DNA from: Arion vulgaris
Lineage: Eukaryota; Mollusca; Gastropoda; Stylommatophora; Arionidae
DNA length: 64,000 nucleotides
Reading direction: 5' to 3'
Assembly: GCA_020796225.1 (NCBI GenBank)
Contig: CM036755.1
Coordinates: 64,920,049-64,984,048, forward strand
The notes under the pieces were generated by a model that was given only the letters and a program-made list of their open reading frames with translations, had not been told where the DNA came from and searched no databases. Positions within the stretch are counted from its first letter, which is position 1. The number at the start of each line of letters is the position of its first letter. The translations under genes and the position numbers were made by a program. This document shows positions 20,563-31,000 of the stretch, piece by piece.

Positions 20563-21880
20563 GTGTTATTATTCCCACCCTTTGTTTATATTCCCAATTT
20601 TTGTATTATTATTCCCATATTCCATTGTGTTACTATTTCCTCCATTAATCCATTCTTGTTATATTCTCAATTGTTATTATCCCACTCCATCTTCAGTTAC
20701 TATTCCCCAATTTGTACATATTGTTATTTCCATCTCCATTACATTCCACCTATGTTATATTCCCAATTCCTTGTTACTATTCCCATGTACTATTCCCATC
20801 CATGTTACTATTCCACTGTAATCTCATCTTTGTTATTATCCCCCACCTCTTCATGTTACTATTCCCAATTCCTTGTTACTATTCCCCAATTCCTGTGTTA
20901 CTATTCCCCAATTCCTGTGTTACTATTCCTCATTACTATTCCCACCTTTGTTACTATTCCCCAATTCCATGTATCATTACTATTCCCAATTCCTGTTACT
21001 ATTCCCAATTCCCATTTATATTCCCATTCCCTGTGTTACTATTCCCAATTCCATGTATATTCCCCAAATTCGCTCTTCCATAGTTACTACTTCATCAAAA
21101 ATTCCCATGCTTCTCATTCCTCCAATCTCTGGTTACTGATTTACCACCTCACACAACATGTACCCCAATTCCTGTGTTACTATTTCCCAATTCCCATGTT
21201 ATTATTCCCCCACCTCTTCCATGTTACTTTTCCCCCAATTCCCATGTTACTATTCCCAATTCCCATGTTACTATTCCCCAATTCCCATGTTACTATTCCC
21301 CAATTCCCATGTTACTATTCCCAATTCTTGGTTACACCTCAATTCCTTTGTTATTATCCCCCACCTCTTCCATGTTACTATTCCCAATTCCTGTGTTACT
21401 ATTCCCAATTCCTGTGTTACTATTCCCCAATTCCGTTACTATTTCCAATTCCCATGTTATTATTCCCCACCTCTTCCATGTTACTATTCCCAATTCCCAT
21501 GTTACTATTCTCCAATTCCTGTGTTACTATTTCCCAATTCCCATGTTACTATTCTCCAATTCCTGTGTTATTATTCTCCAATACCCTTGTTATTATCCCA
21601 CTCCACCTCTTCCATGTTACTATTCCCCAATTCTTGGGTTACAATTCTCAATTCTTTGTTATTATCCCCCACCTCTTCCATGTTACTATTCCCACCCCAT
21701 GTTACTATTCCCAATTCCTATGTTATTATTCCCACACCTCTCCCATATTATTATTCCCAATTCCCATGTTATTATTCCCCAGCCCCTGTGTTATTATTCC
21801 CCCAATTCCTATGGTATTATTCCCCAATTCCTGTGCTGCTACTCCCATAATCCTGTGCTATTGTGTTTCCATGTTCAACT
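20563..21880. repeat. pyrimidine-rich 22-bp-type minisatellite, about 55 units
   Basis: Irregular repetition of TGTTACTATTCCCAATTCC with variants (CCCACCTCTTCCATG, TCCCCAATTCCCA). The plus strand is almost devoid of G runs, while the minus strand is purine-rich. All three plus frames are open because no unit contains a stop, so the long ORFs here are artefacts. It ends within about 25 bp of the splice donor of the 21.9 kb exon. Confidence 0.95.
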
Positions 21881-21902
21881 TCAATAAGACAAAACTACTT
21901 AC

Positions 21903-21994
21903 AAAATGGCTTCCACTGATGGCTTGGTCTTGAGGAGATCTAGAACACTGCTGACACAATCAGAAGTCAATGGGGTATTGCTGAGGTTTACCAC
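21903..21994 (-). CDS. exon: LRR unit (92 bp)
   Basis: Acceptor GCAATGTGTTTTGTAG and donor GCCATTTT/GTAAGTAG. It encodes VVNLSNTPLTSDCVSSVLDL then LKTKPSVEAI plus TT of the next codon. The VVNLSNTPLT core fits the LRR beta-strand consensus. It starts in phase 0 after the 23.4 kb exon. Confidence 0.85.
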
Positions 21995-21999
21995 CTACA

Positions 22000-22440
22000 A
22001 AACACATTGCAGACAGTGGATGAGAACGGTAAACATATTCTTAAAGCACATAATGTTGTAGTTGTGAGTTAATGTTATATACATAGTGTACAAGTATGTT
22101 CTTTATACTTCAGTAAATAAAAAAGCATCACAGAAATCAGATGTGTGGCCTACTTATAGGAACACACAAACAGTACGTTTTACAATAAGAAAAGTACAAT
22201 GCACTTTCAAGGCTCTTATCAACAAACGACAAACAGGAGTGACAATTAAAATGAAACAAATGGAGACTAATTGAAGATGAAGAAAATTCTGATCAAAACA
22301 ATAACATAGTATTGTCACTGTTTCTGTATTTTGTACAAGTTGTTGATACAACCAAGTTTTTGATCATTTTAATGGCCTGTTAGTAATTTGCCAGATGCAA
22401 ATCATTTTTACAAACTCTTCTTAAGTCCATCGAGTAAATA
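22000..22440. other. intron with a SINE B scrap
   Basis: 22,108-22,165 resembles the middle of SINE B (AGTAAATAAAAAAGCATCAC, GAAATCAGATGTG). The rest is not recognised. Confidence 0.4.
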
Positions 22441-22449
22441 AACATTGCA

Positions 22450-22988
22450 CTCAGTGTCTAGTCGAAAAGGCTGCCTACTGCTTGAACTGTGCAACAACAC
22501 ACTGGTGTATTGTAGTGGGTACAGTCTCACTGTGGAATATTAGGAAATGAAACAACAGACCTACTGACCATGGAAGGTTCTGCAGGAAAGTAACTGGATG
22601 TACTAATTACATAACATCAAAAAAGTAAAGTGGGAGAAAGAACACCCAAAACACAACAAGGATAATGGATATTACCAACTGTCCAGAAGGGGCCAGACTG
22701 CCATACTTCACCTCCGGATGGGTCACAAAAGAATGCGACATCACCTGTGCACTAAATTCAAGATAGGCACCAACGACATGTGCACCTGTGGCTTGGCGAG
22801 TATGACAACAGAGCATATCCTACAGAACTGCCTCCAGTATGCAGACCTGAGAAGAAAGAGGTGGCCCACCTACACCAGTGCCCAAGACAAACTGTATGGC
22901 GTGGCTGACAATCTGAAGCAGACATCAGCCTTTATTAAAGAATCTGAAATCCCAATTTAATGAGAACGCAGAAGAAGAAGAAGAATAT
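22450..22988 (+). mobile_element. RNase H LINE 3' end
   Basis: VQSHCGILGNETTDLLTMEG is the end of an RNase H domain. Frameshifts follow, then RMRHHLCTKFKIGTNDMCTC, LASMTTEHILQNCLQYADLR, RRKRWPTYTSAQDKLYGVAD and SAFIKESEIPI-stop, with tail GAACGCAGAAGAAGAAGAA. The C-x-C...H...C knuckle is typical of the C-terminus of Jockey/I-like elements. Confidence 0.85.
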
Positions 22989-23069
22989 CATGAGAAAAAA
23001 AGAATGATTTAATTAATCAAAAAGTAACCAATACTAAAACAGGATGATTATCAAAATATGAGAAGAATA

Positions 23070-23225
23070 AGTTGGCATTCTGCACCTCAGAGAGCTAGAG
23101 ACCGATATGAAAAGGATAGGTAAAACATGGAAAGAATTGGAAAAGGATGGCAAGAGAGAGAAAAAGCTGGAAGAAGTTTGTTGAAGACCTGTGCTCCATT
23201 GGGAGTTGAAAGGTGAATAAGAAGA
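23070..23225 (+). mobile_element. LINE family (e) 3' fragment
   Basis: GTAAAACATGGAAAGAATTG, AGCTGGAAGAAGTTTGTTGA and GTGCTCCATTGGGAGTTGAA: the same 3' end as at 41.6, 44.1 and 60.2 kb. Confidence 0.7.
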
Positions 23226-23390
23226 AAAATTTGGTCATGTGTGCATGTAGACAGGCAACCCAGACTGCAGAGCATATTTTTCAAGACTGACTGCAGAAGA
23301 AGAAGCAGACCATTAATTTCATTTGGAAACATTCTCTACTGTAAACTAAACACAAAAGAAGCAACATCAACAATGCATTCATTAACTAAC

Positions 23391-23516
23391 CACAGGATTG
23401 GAGGATGAATTTTTCAGGTCATCTAACTTTGCTTTCACCATATCATCACCAATGTCAAGGTTGGCCATATTGATTATTCTTCCTTCAGTCTGCACAAACT
23501 CATCTGCTCCATGTTT
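23391..23516 (-). CDS. exon: start of LRR block (126 bp)
   Basis: Acceptor ATTATTTCTCTACAG and donor AATCCTGTG/GTTAGTTAA. The 42-codon phase 0-0 exon encodes KHGADEFVQTEGRIINMANL, then IGDDMVKAKLDDLKNSSSNP and V. The INMANLDIGDDMV segment looks like a capping LRR. Confidence 0.8.
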
Positions 23517-23574
23517 CTGTAGAGAAATAATTGATTCAATAAATTCTTGAAACAAGACTTAACTGAAAATAAAT

Positions 23575-23845
23575 GAAAATCGTGGCATATCCTTTACAGG
23601 ATGCAGCCATCAACTACAGTAAACGAGTCGTTAATTTTCTAAACTGGCTGATGCTTGGTTATTGGTTACTACGCTGACGTTATTGCACTCCAGGTAGACC
23701 CATAGGTGCTCAGTTTCCCCCAACAGATATAGAAGAGTGTGCATACTGATGGTTCCCGTGGCTCGCTGATTAAACACACTCTAACTCTGCCCTCAGGTAT
23801 CCAGTTCTACTTGAACCCCGGGTAACTCCAAACTGCCTAAATCGC
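23575..23845 (-). mobile_element. T-c SINE end plus LINE-associated repeat
   Basis: 23,580-23,640 matches the 3' end of SINE T-c (TGGCATATCCTTTACAGGAT). 23,650-23,830 is the inverted counterpart of 7.80-7.93 plus 8.13-8.23 kb. Confidence 0.6.
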
Positions 23846-23869
23846 TGGATCGATTCAACATCTATTTTA

Positions 23870-24116
23870 TTGTCCAGGTGCTACAAATAATCAAGAAAAT
23901 TGAGGTACTTTGGACGTATAAAAAGACATGAAGGGCTAGAGAAGAACATCATGGAAGGAGGTATACTGGCAAGAGACGAAGAGGAAGACCACGGAGAAGA
24001 TGGATTCAGGATGTAACTTGATGGGCTGCAGAGGCAGGACATCTGGCATATGAGAGAGGGAAATTCCAGAGGACTGTTGGGGTAACAAAGTTTTGCTCAG
24101 GACAAGCTATTTGATG
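23870..24116 (+). mobile_element. LINE family (g) C-terminal fragment
   Basis: Degraded plus reading of RYFGRIKRHEGLEKNIMEGG, RRWIQDV and FCSGQAI, parallel to 7.5-7.79 kb. Confidence 0.7.
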
Positions 24117-24117
24117 A

Positions 24118-24302
24118 TAATGAATTTTCTAGGCACCACTTATATGTTTGGTAGTTTGACATTGCTTTTTTAACATTGAGGTCTATTTTATCTTTCGTAA
24201 AATTCCCACAGAAACAAATTTGCATCCAAACTGCCTGCCACGGAGTTTGAACCAGGTACGCTTGGGTTGTGATTGAGCTCACTACCGCCTAAGCTACAGA
24301 TG
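24118..24302 (-). mobile_element. tRNA-derived SINE, family T-c (minus)
   Basis: Minus-strand head GTAGCTTAGGCGGTAGTGAG with B box CCTGGTTCAAACTC, body AAATTTGTTTCTGTGGG, running into TTCTAGGCACCACTTATATG. Confidence 0.75.
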
Positions 24303-24696
24303 CCCACTTACTATTATTGATAAATGCAACTGAAATTTTACCAAACAATGTTCACCAAACAAACACAACGTAAAAATTGTGTTTTTTAAATGTTAATTAT
24401 GGCAACATTTTTTTTTTTTCCTGCTCTTAATACAGGCATAATAACAATGCATAAAATGTCATCTGACTGATTTTTCCCTGACCATTTAAGCGAGACTTAC
24501 TCCAACTTCAGAGGTACTTGTAATTTAGATCCCCAAGTAAAGGATCAGGGTTTCTTGAAGTTCAACCTCGTACCATGTGCACACCAATACTTTTTGACCC
24601 AAGCTGTCCTTAAACCCTGGGAAATTTTCACTGCAAGTGGTCACTAGTGTATTACCAACTTTGAACTGTAACCCCATGGAAACAGATAATACTGAC

Positions 24697-24791
24697 CTCT
24701 GCTTCTTGAGGGACTGGTGATCCATCAGAACGAGATGTAGGATTGGGTTCTGTTCCAGCCAGACCATCAACAACAATGTCTTGGTTAGAAC
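24697..24791 (-). CDS. exon: linker before LRR block (95 bp)
   Basis: Acceptor GCTCTTTAG and donor GAAGCAGAG/GTCAGTAT. It encodes (G)SNQDIVVDGLAGTEPNPTS and RSDGSPVPQEAE, taking the leftover G from the preceding exon and ending in phase 0. A polar linker with no domain signature. The alternative open frame on the same bases does not splice consistently. Confidence 0.75.
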
Positions 24792-24844
24792 CTAAAGAGC
24801 AAATAAAAGCTTAATCAATATAAGAGAAGACTGCAGTAAATCTA

Positions 24845-25650
24845 TGTAGCAACAGCGAAATACGTAAAAACAAAGTACTGTAGTATTACAAAGTGCAAAA
24901 ACAATAACAAAACGCAGCAACATTTCGACCAAAAAGGCCTTTATCAAGCAAAGGATACACCAGAAATAAAGAAATTCACTTCTTATATTTGATTATTATT
25001 GTTTATCTTCTTTTTTTTCATTTCTAGTTTTTCGCATTTATTTCATTTTTCGTTTTCATTTGAGGGCAGTTAGGGATTTATTGTCTCATTATACATGTTA
25101 TGTCTACCCAACACATAACACACAAGTTGGAGACATTTCAGAGTAAATGTTTCAGAAGAATCCTGCAAATATTTTGGCCAAATACCATAACAAATGAGGA
25201 GCTTTTGAAACAAACAGACTGTGCATCCTTGGAGACCATCATTAAAAGATGAAGATGGAGGTGGTTTGGACTTGTATGTCGTATGCCAGTAGGGGCATAG
25301 GCTAGGACAGCTCTTAGATGGAGAGTGGATGGGAAGAGAAGGCCTGGACGTCAAAAGGAAACATGGAGAAGAACAGTGAAGAGAGAGTTGAAGGAGTGTG
25401 GCCTGAAATGGGAGACGGTTGGTAGAAAGGCAGCAGAACAGCAACAGTGGAAGTCTCTTATGGAAGCCTTATGTTTCAATCAGGACACGAAGAGATTATA
25501 GATAGATATGTTATGTCTGTCGTATAAGAATTGAATTTCTTCAATTCTGTTGTATCCTTTGCTTGATAAAGACCTTTTGATTGAAATGTTGCTGTGTATT
25601 GTTATTGTTTTTGTATGTTGTAAAACTACAGTACTTTGTTGTTACGTGTT
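24845..25650. mobile_element. foldback element with about 125-bp inverted arms
   Basis: 24,850-24,975 (TTTCGACCAAAAAGGCCTTT, ATCAAGCAAAGGATACA) is inverted at 25,525-25,645 (TGTATCCTTTGCTTGATAAA, GACCTTTTGATTGAAATG). The interior holds a LINE (e) fragment. A second element with the same arms is at 53.04-53.95 kb. Confidence 0.8.
25080..25500 (+). mobile_element. LINE family (e) C-terminal fragment inside foldback
   Basis: Frameshifted plus reading: LLKQTDCASLETIIKR, RWRWFGLVCRMPVG, ARTALRWRVDGKRRPGRQKE, TWRRTVKRELKECGLKWETV and RKAAEQQQWKSLMEALC. Confidence 0.75.
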
Positions 25651-25724
25651 TCGCCAAATAAAAGCACATGCTATTAGGCTCATTTGATGAATGGAGCAGA
25701 CACTTTCAAAAATACATCAACATC

Positions 25725-25995
25725 CAATCATCCACATCCAACACAATCCTTCTTCTCTCTTCTTTTCCAGGCAGCCGAGTCCCCGAGTCCTATTCTATGG
25801 TGTTGTGATTTGAGACCGTAGTGTCCCGTTCTAAGTCTGAAGACTGTGTGGTCTGTACTTTTCTGTTTAATGTATTTATGTTGTCCTTCTCTGGGTTGTA
25901 TTTGTCTTTCTTCTTCTTTGTTTTCTCTAGTTCTGTTTTGTCTCACAGCACCAAGATAAGAAAAGACATCTAGAATTGTGTTTTTTGTCACCTCA
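25725..25995 (-). mobile_element. LINE C-terminal fragment
   Basis: Minus frame includes TDHTVFRLRTGHYGLKSQHH, then RIGLGDSAAW and KKDCVGC, the post-RNase H FRLRTGH...C knuckle region of an RNase-H-type LINE. It ends after EEERQIQPREGQH. Confidence 0.65.
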
Positions 25996-26104
25996 GCGCT
26001 CTAATCACTTGACCACTCCCCACTCTAATAACTTGACCACACTAGTATTCTTATTACTCAACAACACTGGCAAATATTCTGTATAAATTTATTTTTTAAA
26101 ACAT

Positions 26105-26225
26105 GTACAAAGCAAACGCGTGATGCTGACCACATCACCCATTGTGTGCCGACGGTCAATGAAAATACAGGCCTAACACTGTATTGACCTATATACCACG
26201 AGGTATGAAAGGGTTCCTTTACTTT
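26105..26225 (+). mobile_element. SINE T-d 3' fragment
   Basis: TGATGCTGACCACATCACCC, GGCCTAACACTGTATTGACC and ACCACGAGGTATGAAAGG match 57.09-57.19 kb. Confidence 0.7.
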
Positions 26226-26239
26226 TACTTACTTTACAA

Positions 26240-27318
26240 AGCAATGTACATAAACAGCTGATATTTATAGACCAAGAAAAGGCATTTGATAGAGTAAACA
26301 GGTGCAAACTATGGAAGATCCTTGAAGAATATGATGTACAGGGGGACAACTATTAGGTAATATCATGGCCTTATATCAAGATAGCCAGAGTACAGTAAGA
26401 ACAACAGAAGGAATGACCGACTGGTTCTCCATTACATCAGTGTTAGACAAGATTGTGCCCTCTCACCACTACTCTTTATTGCATATATGGATAAAATAAC
26501 TCAAGAGTCAAATTCAGATAATGATGAAATAAATGAACTGCTTTTGCAGATGATCAGTGCCTGATACATCAAAATGAACAAGATCTACAACATCATATTG
26601 ACACCTTGAACAAAAATTGTGTAAAACATGACATGAAAATCAACAACACTAAAACAGAAATAATGAATATGGGAAGAAAACATAATAATCTAGACATCCA
26701 TGTCAATGTCACTAAAATAAACCAAGTGAAAGAATTCAAATACTTAGGAAGCATATTCACAGAAGACGGAAAACTGGATAGAGAGATAGAGGCTAGAGTG
26801 CAAAAGCAAATGCTGTAACCTACCAGCTAGCCCCACTGTTAAGGCACCCAAAAATTTCACAGGCAGCTAAGCAACAGATGATCAACAGCATTTTTATACC
26901 TACTTTGTGTTACCAGAGCCAAACATGGACATTGAGCAAAGCGCAGTCACAAAAATAACTACATGTGAAATGCGTTGCCTGCGAAAAGTTACCAAAACAC
27001 AAGAAAAGACAGAATCACTAACATCAGCATAAGAAAGAAAGTTGGCACAAAACCGTGCTTGAATTACATAAAGAAACAAAGAATGAAGAGGTTTGACCAC
27101 TTAATAAGAATGCATCCAAACTCCACAGTATACAGAGTCTTCTACAACAGAACATCGGGAAAGAAGGCAAGAGGAAGACCACGGAAAATATGGTTAGATG
27201 GCGTAGCAGAATCCTGTGAAAGAGCAAAGATAACAATCACACAAGCCACCAGAACAGCGCAAGACAAAAACAGAAAACCACGACACTGGGCAACAACCCG
27301 GTAGCAGTGTGACGAAAA
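26240..27318 (+). mobile_element. LINE family (c), longest reverse-transcriptase fragment
   Basis: Starts in the RT core (LIFIDQEKAFDRVNRCKLWK). It contains a degraded catalytic FADD region (AFADDQCLIHQNE), then MKINNTKTEIMNMGRK, EFKYLGSIFTEDGKLD, FIPTLCYQSQTWTLSK, RKKVGTKPCLNYIKKQRMKR, GRPRKIWLDGVAESCERAKI and RHWATTR-stop, with a GAAGAAGAA tail. Several frameshifts and stops make it non-functional. It is the best reference copy for the (c) fragments at 3.5, 5.8, 34.1, 36.7, 40.5 and 43.8 kb. Confidence 0.9.
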
Positions 27319-27396
27319 AGAAGAAGAAAAGAAGAAGACATAGCAATATGGAGTGTTTACAGTATTATCTGTTAACACTGCTTCAGTGACACTCAC

Positions 27397-28167
27397 CTGT
27401 TTCTTCTGCATGTTGTTCTGTAAAAATATCATTTTCTCTGCTTGCAACATTTTGAGTGGTAGAGTCTTCATGAGTACCAACAGCTGCTGTTTTTTGCAGA
27501 TCTTTATCCAAATCTGATTTCTGGGAGTCATTGTCGGAATCAGATTTCTTGGAGTCATTGACAGATTTTGATTTCTTGGAGTCATTGTCAGATTTTGATT
27601 TCTTGGAGTCATTGTCGGAATCTGATTTTTTGGAGTCATTGTCAGATTTTGATTTCTTGGAGTCATTGTCGGAATCTGATTTCTTGGAGTCATTGTCGGA
27701 ATCTGATTTATGGGAGTCATTGTCAGATTTTGATTTATGAGAGTCATTGTCAGAAACCGTCTCTGTTGGGTTACTGTCAAGAATTGATTCCTGTTGATCA
27801 TTGTCCGAAACTGTCCTTGGAGGATCAGTGTCAGAGGCTGCTACTTGATGTTCATTGTCCGAAACTGTCTTTGATGGGACATTGTCAGAAACCGTCTCTG
27901 GTTGGTCATTGCCCGAGGCTGCTACTTGAAGATCACTGTCCAAAAGTGTTGAGTGATCATTACTAAATCCTGCTGGAGTTTGGAGATTGTCTAAAACAGG
28001 TGCTGCTTCCTTGTTATCTTGTGTGGGGTCAGTGGTCAATGAGATTGCTGGATCCATAGTTGAGATATCTCGTTCTCTATCAGATATGGTCACAGAACCA
28101 TGCGAAGAGGTGGAGGAGGATGATGATGATGACGAACTCAGTGAAGACGAAGACCTTGACAACACAT
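27397..28167 (-). CDS. exon: serine-rich, acidic repeat exon (771 bp)
   Basis: Acceptor CTGTCTTTATCACAG and donor GAAGAAACAG/GTGAGTGT, phase 1-1. It opens with a poly-Ser stretch (VLSRSSSSLSSSSS) and continues with Ser/Asp-rich repeats of DNDxxKTVSDN type. It then has nine to ten near-exact units of KKSDSDNDS and KKSKSDNDS and ends ENDIFTEQHAEETG. The composition (many S-D/E sites) suggests a disordered, CK2-phosphorylatable tail as in glutamate/serine-rich cilium proteins. That function is inferred. Confidence 0.8.
27525..27765 (-). repeat. in-frame 24-30 bp coding repeat
   Basis: Tandem units with GACAATGACTCCAAGAAATC, alternating KS and SD variants, inside the exon at 27.4-28.17 kb. Unit lengths are multiples of three, so the frame is kept. 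Confidence 0.9.
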
Positions 28168-28261
28168 CTGTGATAAAGACAGGAATGATAGTCATAAGTA
28201 ATTTATAAGAATGATGTTTTAAGATTTGTTTTAGTAACTCCATATCTAAGTTTTTAATTAA

Positions 28262-28462
28262 CATTACATGCCCGCCTACCCAGCTTGTTCGTAGCACGTT
28301 GGACTACGTGTGACAAGCTCCCCGTGAGTGCGGGTTCAATTCCGCGAGCTGACAGAAAAGCCACAGGTTCACCAGATTCACGGTTTTCGTAGTACCGAAC
28401 CGAAGGGTTACGATGTCTATGGCACCGAGCCGAAGAGCTGAAAGTTCAAGTGCTTCTGGATC
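28262..28462 (+). mobile_element. tRNA-derived SINE, family T-b
   Basis: Head GCCCGCCTACCCAGCTTGTT and B box GCGGGTTCAATTCCGC, followed by AAAAGCCACAGGTTCACCAG, CGTAGTACCGAACCGAAGGG and TTCAAGTGCTTCTGGATCG. A minus copy is at 44.91-45.12 kb. Confidence 0.85.
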
Positions 28463-28489
28463 GTTTAAAACAAATTACAAAATTAACAT

Positions 28490-28805
28490 TACACATGTTC
28501 CTTTATCACTACATTAACAGACTCCAGTTAACATGTAATGAACACAATATGAGAATAAACATAGACAAAACCGAAGTAATGACATTCGTTAGATAGGAAA
28601 ACACTATCAATATCTCCATCGACAGTCGTCCATTAAAACAAGTCAAAGACTTTAGGGACCATTTTTTCAGCAAACGGAAGAATAACTTATGAAATTCAGC
28701 ACAGATGCAGCAAAGCAAATCAAATGATAGGACAAATGACGCCAATTTTAAAATGCAAACATGTCACTATGAACACAAAAAAAGCAAATGTTTAACACTA
28801 TCTTT
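28490..28805 (+). mobile_element. LINE family (b) fragment (plus)
   Basis: TGTAATGAACACAATATGAG, ATAGACAAAACCGAAGTAAT and AACACTATCTTTCTCCCACA: part of the RT thumb on plus. It abuts an inverted fragment. Confidence 0.75.
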
Positions 28806-28807
28806 CT

Positions 28808-29582
28808 CCCACATTATGCTTCTTTCTTTTCTTCTTTCTCGAGTCCTGTTTGCCTCACAGTGTTAGGTCAAGAAGAGATTTCTAAAACAATTCCTTGTAT
28901 GCGCATAGTAGATAGTGTCTTTCGTCGCCTCTGTTATCTCTGAGGTCCATCTTTGCTGCCGGCCTTTTGCTTTGTACCCATTGTATCGGAGCAGCATTGC
29001 TCTTTGAGGTGCACTGTCTGTTGATAATCTGCTTACGTGGCGAACCATTTAATTTGTTGTTTCTTGATGAAGTCTAGTACTGATGTTGTACCCACTTTTT
29101 TGCTGATGTCTTCATTTCTCAACCGGTCTCTTCTTGTTACACCCAGCATTCTGCGTAGACACTTCATCTCTGTTGTGACTAGTTTTCTTCCATCATTTGT
29201 TGTCAGTGACCAGGTTTGGGACTGGTAACATAATGTGGGGAGAAAGATTGTGTTGAACATTGTGTTTTGTCTATGTTTATTCTCATGTTGTATTCATTAC
29301 ATGCTAACTGGAGTCTGTTAATGTGTTGTTGTAGCTGTTCTTCTGTGTTGATATGACTGCCTGATCATCTGCAAAAGAAATTCTTTAAGAGTTCTCTGAG
29401 GTTGTTTCCATCGCTGGTGTTAGCTATTTTGCAGATGTGGTCAATGTATGTGATGAACAGCAGGGGGGATAGTACGCAACCTTGTCTTACTCCTGACCCT
29501 ACGTGAAACTTTTCTTATAGTCCTGTGTTTGTTCTAATCGCACATTGGCTGTTTGTATAAAGGCTCTTGCAAAGGTTGGTTA
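28808..29582 (-). mobile_element. LINE family (b) fragment (minus) with RT motif
   Basis: Minus reading from right to left: SGVRQGCVLSPLLFITYIDH (RT motif region), then a degraded FADD segment, FNTIFLPTLCYQSQTWSLTT, CLRRMLGVTRRDRLRNEDIS and KKVGTTSVLDFIKKQQIKW, with the LINE (b) 3' end at 28,810. Confidence 0.8.
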
Positions 29583-29595
29583 GGATCTAGACGAT

Positions 29596-29990
29596 GACAT
29601 CAAACAATAGAAGATAACTAGTCACAACAGAGATGAAGTGTCTACGCAGAATGCTGGAGGTAACAAGAAGAGACTGGTTTAGAAAGAAGACATCAGGACA
29701 AAAGTTGGTACAACATCAGTACTGAACTTCATCAAGAAACAACAAATTAAATAGTTTAGCCACATAAGCAGATTACCATCAGACAGTGCACCTCAAAGAG
29801 CAATGTTACTTCAATACAATGGATACAAAGCAAAAGGCCATCCATGCAAAAGGTGGACGATAGAGATAACAGAGGTGATGAAAAAAACTGTTTATGAAGC
29901 GCACACAAAAGCTTGTTCTAGAAATTTCTTCTTATACTGTCGCTGTGAGCAAAACAGGATTGAGAAAATCAAGAAAGTAATATAAGTTAC
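29596..29990 (+). mobile_element. LINE family (b) 3' end (plus)
   Basis: Plus reading VTTEMKCLRRMLEVTRRDW, VGTTSVLNFIKKQQIK, MLLQYNGYKAKGHPCKRWTI and EITEVMKKTVYEAHTKACSR, ending in the family 3' sequence. Confidence 0.75.
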
Positions 29991-29994
29991 AAAA

Positions 29995-30390
29995 TGTTAA
30001 CAGACAATTGTAGTGTAATTTTTTCATCTGGGTTGAGCGTTTGAAAGTTGCACCTCCTCGTTTTGAAAAAAACGGACGAGCAAGCCAGCCAGTGAGGCGC
30101 AGTTCCCAGTGTCAACAACCAAATGCGCGCATAGACTCTAACGCCTGTGCAGGCCTCTCTGCTTCTTGCGCGAATGAGCGGGTCAGGTTCCCAGCGGTTA
30201 AGGAACATGGTAGCATCTGCTATTAAGACTCTCTCGTGCGGTCTTGTGTGTGTGTCCGTATCTGCTAGCCCCCTGGTCGTGATGTGAGGCAGTCAGTCTG
30301 AAATTTTAAAAGCTCGACAGTGGTCTCGTTGAAAGGCTCAGCTCTCGCAATGAGCTTATGGGTCTGCAGGTAGAAATATGGTGTCGTAAT
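29995..30390. other. GC-richer unclassified segment
   Basis: About 390 bp, locally less AT-rich than its surroundings (CCAGTGAGGCGCAGTTCCC, CTGCTAGCCCCCTGGTCG). No frame, splice site or repeat match. Possibly an old element. Confidence 0.3.
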
Positions 30391-30392
30391 AA

Positions 30393-30742
30393 TAATAGCT
30401 ATTATTATCACTATGCCAAAGAGATATATTTCTAATAATAGCTATTATTATCACTATGCCAAAGAGATATATTTCTAATAATAGCTATTATTATCACTAT
30501 GCCAAAGAGATATATTTCTAATAATAGCTATTATTATCACTATGCCAAAGAGATATATTTCTAATAATAGCTATTATTATCACTATGCCAAAGAGTATTT
30601 TTAATAATAGCTATTATTATCACTATGTCTAAAGAGATATATTTCTAATAATAGCCATTATTATCACTATGCCAAAGAGATATATTTCTAATAATAGCTA
30701 TTATTATTACTATGCCAAAGAGATATATTTCTAAAGGAAACA
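30393..30742. repeat. 43-bp minisatellite with palindromic core
   Basis: About eight units of ATAATAGCTATTATTATCAC plus TATGCCAAAGAGATATATTTC. TAATAGCTATTA is self-complementary. The array ends about 30 bp from the splice donor of the exon at 30.77 kb. Confidence 0.95.
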
Positions 30743-30772
30743 AATCTATTGAAACATTAGTATCTGACTCAC

Positions 30773-30877
30773 CACGCTTTGAATTGGTTTCTTGAGATAT
30801 CTCAGTAGCAACAGCAGGTGTAGGTGATTTCCTTTCTATTTCAATTTCTTGTTCTTCTTTCTTTTCTTCCTCTATAT
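30773..30877 (-). CDS. exon: glutamate-rich (105 bp)
   Basis: Acceptor TTTTCTAATCTAACAG and donor AAGCGTG/GTGAGTCA, phase 1-1. It encodes (D)IEEEKKEEQEIEIERKS, PTPAVATEISQETNSKR, highly acidic. Glutamate-rich composition agrees with an ERICH-type protein. Confidence 0.8.
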
Positions 30878-30904
30878 CTGTTAGATTAGAAAATGAAATT
30901 AACT

Positions 30905-31000
30905 CTGAAGTCGGAGAAAGCACAACTGTATGGCGGGGGACACTGATAATAAGGAAAGCAGGTCTTCAAACAAAAAATAAGCAGATGATAGGTGTTGTGG
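30905..31000. repeat. repeat family C fragment
   Basis: TCTGAAGTCGGAGAAAGCAC and GGGGGACACTGATAATAAGG. Confidence 0.6.

Noticed and set aside
20366..20578. 70-codon minus ORF (GQVSFLIPAISGNILKG)
   Set aside because: No recognised motif, no flanking splice sites that fit the gene, and it partly overlaps the minisatellite.
20563..21933. 456-codon plus-strand ORF and its companions
   Set aside because: All three plus frames are open over a minisatellite lacking stops; the translations are frame-shifted versions of the repeat. No gene.
24525..24776. 83-codon minus ORF over the 24.7 kb exon
   Set aside because: A different frame from the one joined by splice phase. It runs through the donor into intron.
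27142..27801. 219-codon minus ORF (TMTPRNQ repeats) and plus ORFs over the same bases
   Set aside because: Shadow frames of the KKSDSDNDS coding repeat in the spliced exon; they do not fit the splice phases.
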